In this document: in pieces, positions 38,682-38,691 of the stretch
Layout: every line of letters begins with the position of its first letter
How positions within the stretch are numbered: position 1 is the first letter of the stretch
Assembly (NCBI GenBank): GCA_028865305.1
Contig: JAGWKM010000009.1
Span: 1-38,691, forward strand
DNA: 38,691 bases
Origin: Patescibacteria group bacterium
GTDB lineage: Bacteria; Patescibacteriota; Minisyncoccia; UBA6257; 2-01-FULL-56-20
Reading direction: 5' to 3'
Position numbers and translations under genes: made by a program
The notes under the pieces: generated by a model
Databases searched by the model: none
What the model saw: only the letters and a program-made list of their open reading frames with translations
What the model was told of the DNA's origin: nothing

Positions 38682-38691
38682 TTCGGATTCC

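Overview
The window looks like a chromosome segment of a Candidate Phyla Radiation (Patescibacteria, probably Parcubacteria/Paceibacteria-type) bacterium. The reasons are: an alanyl-tRNA synthetase lacking the C-Ala domain; a PIF1-like helicase; large secreted proteins with lamin-tail, M23, CAP and TIG-like domains; an actin-like (FtsA/PilM-like) plus baseplate-J-like gene pair; a 23S rRNA with extra hairpins and no 16S gene beside it; and many genes whose start codon lies 6-8 nt after a -10 box, so probably leaderless mRNAs. TGA is used as an ordinary stop, so this is not a recoded SR1/Gracilibacteria lineage.

Layout. 1-1500: PIF1-like helicase, cut by the window start (minus strand). 1532-5988: small hypothetical protein, mrdA (PBP2), galT, a small membrane protein, rplU and a small secreted protein. 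6110-12043: a surface/secretome cluster (lamin-tail protein, anchored PsbP-like protein, M23 peptidase, CAP protein). 12101-18214: information-processing core (dnaG, rpoD, alaS) interrupted by a PaaX/Cas2-like gene flanked by two near-identical perfect palindromes. 18295-23606: hypothetical gene, actin-like plus baseplate-J-like pair, a 3D-domain protein with a 140-nt structured leader, and a GH18 glycosidase. 23641-25287: NitT/TauT-type ABC ATPase and permease without a binding protein.

25400-30530: tRNA-Val with odd flanking structured sequence, then three SET-domain genes, a frameshifted GNAT gene, and a tight operon SET - DUF2156 (LPG-synthase C-terminal-like) - ATP-grasp. This is the best candidate for an undescribed system: protein lysine methylation tied genetically to an aminoacyl-transferase-like protein and a carboxylate-amine ligase.

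30554-34982: a large secreted TIG-like protein divergent from gyrB. 34991-37300: a gene-poor region packed with inverted repeats (a 374-nt giant hairpin, a branched hairpin element, several hairpins around tRNA-Thr, G-rich minisatellite hairpins) containing one AT-rich DUF4145 gene. 37290-38691: 5' part of 23S rRNA, with the same type of minisatellite hairpin inside it. All functional calls come from reading motifs and known family features; no database search was run.
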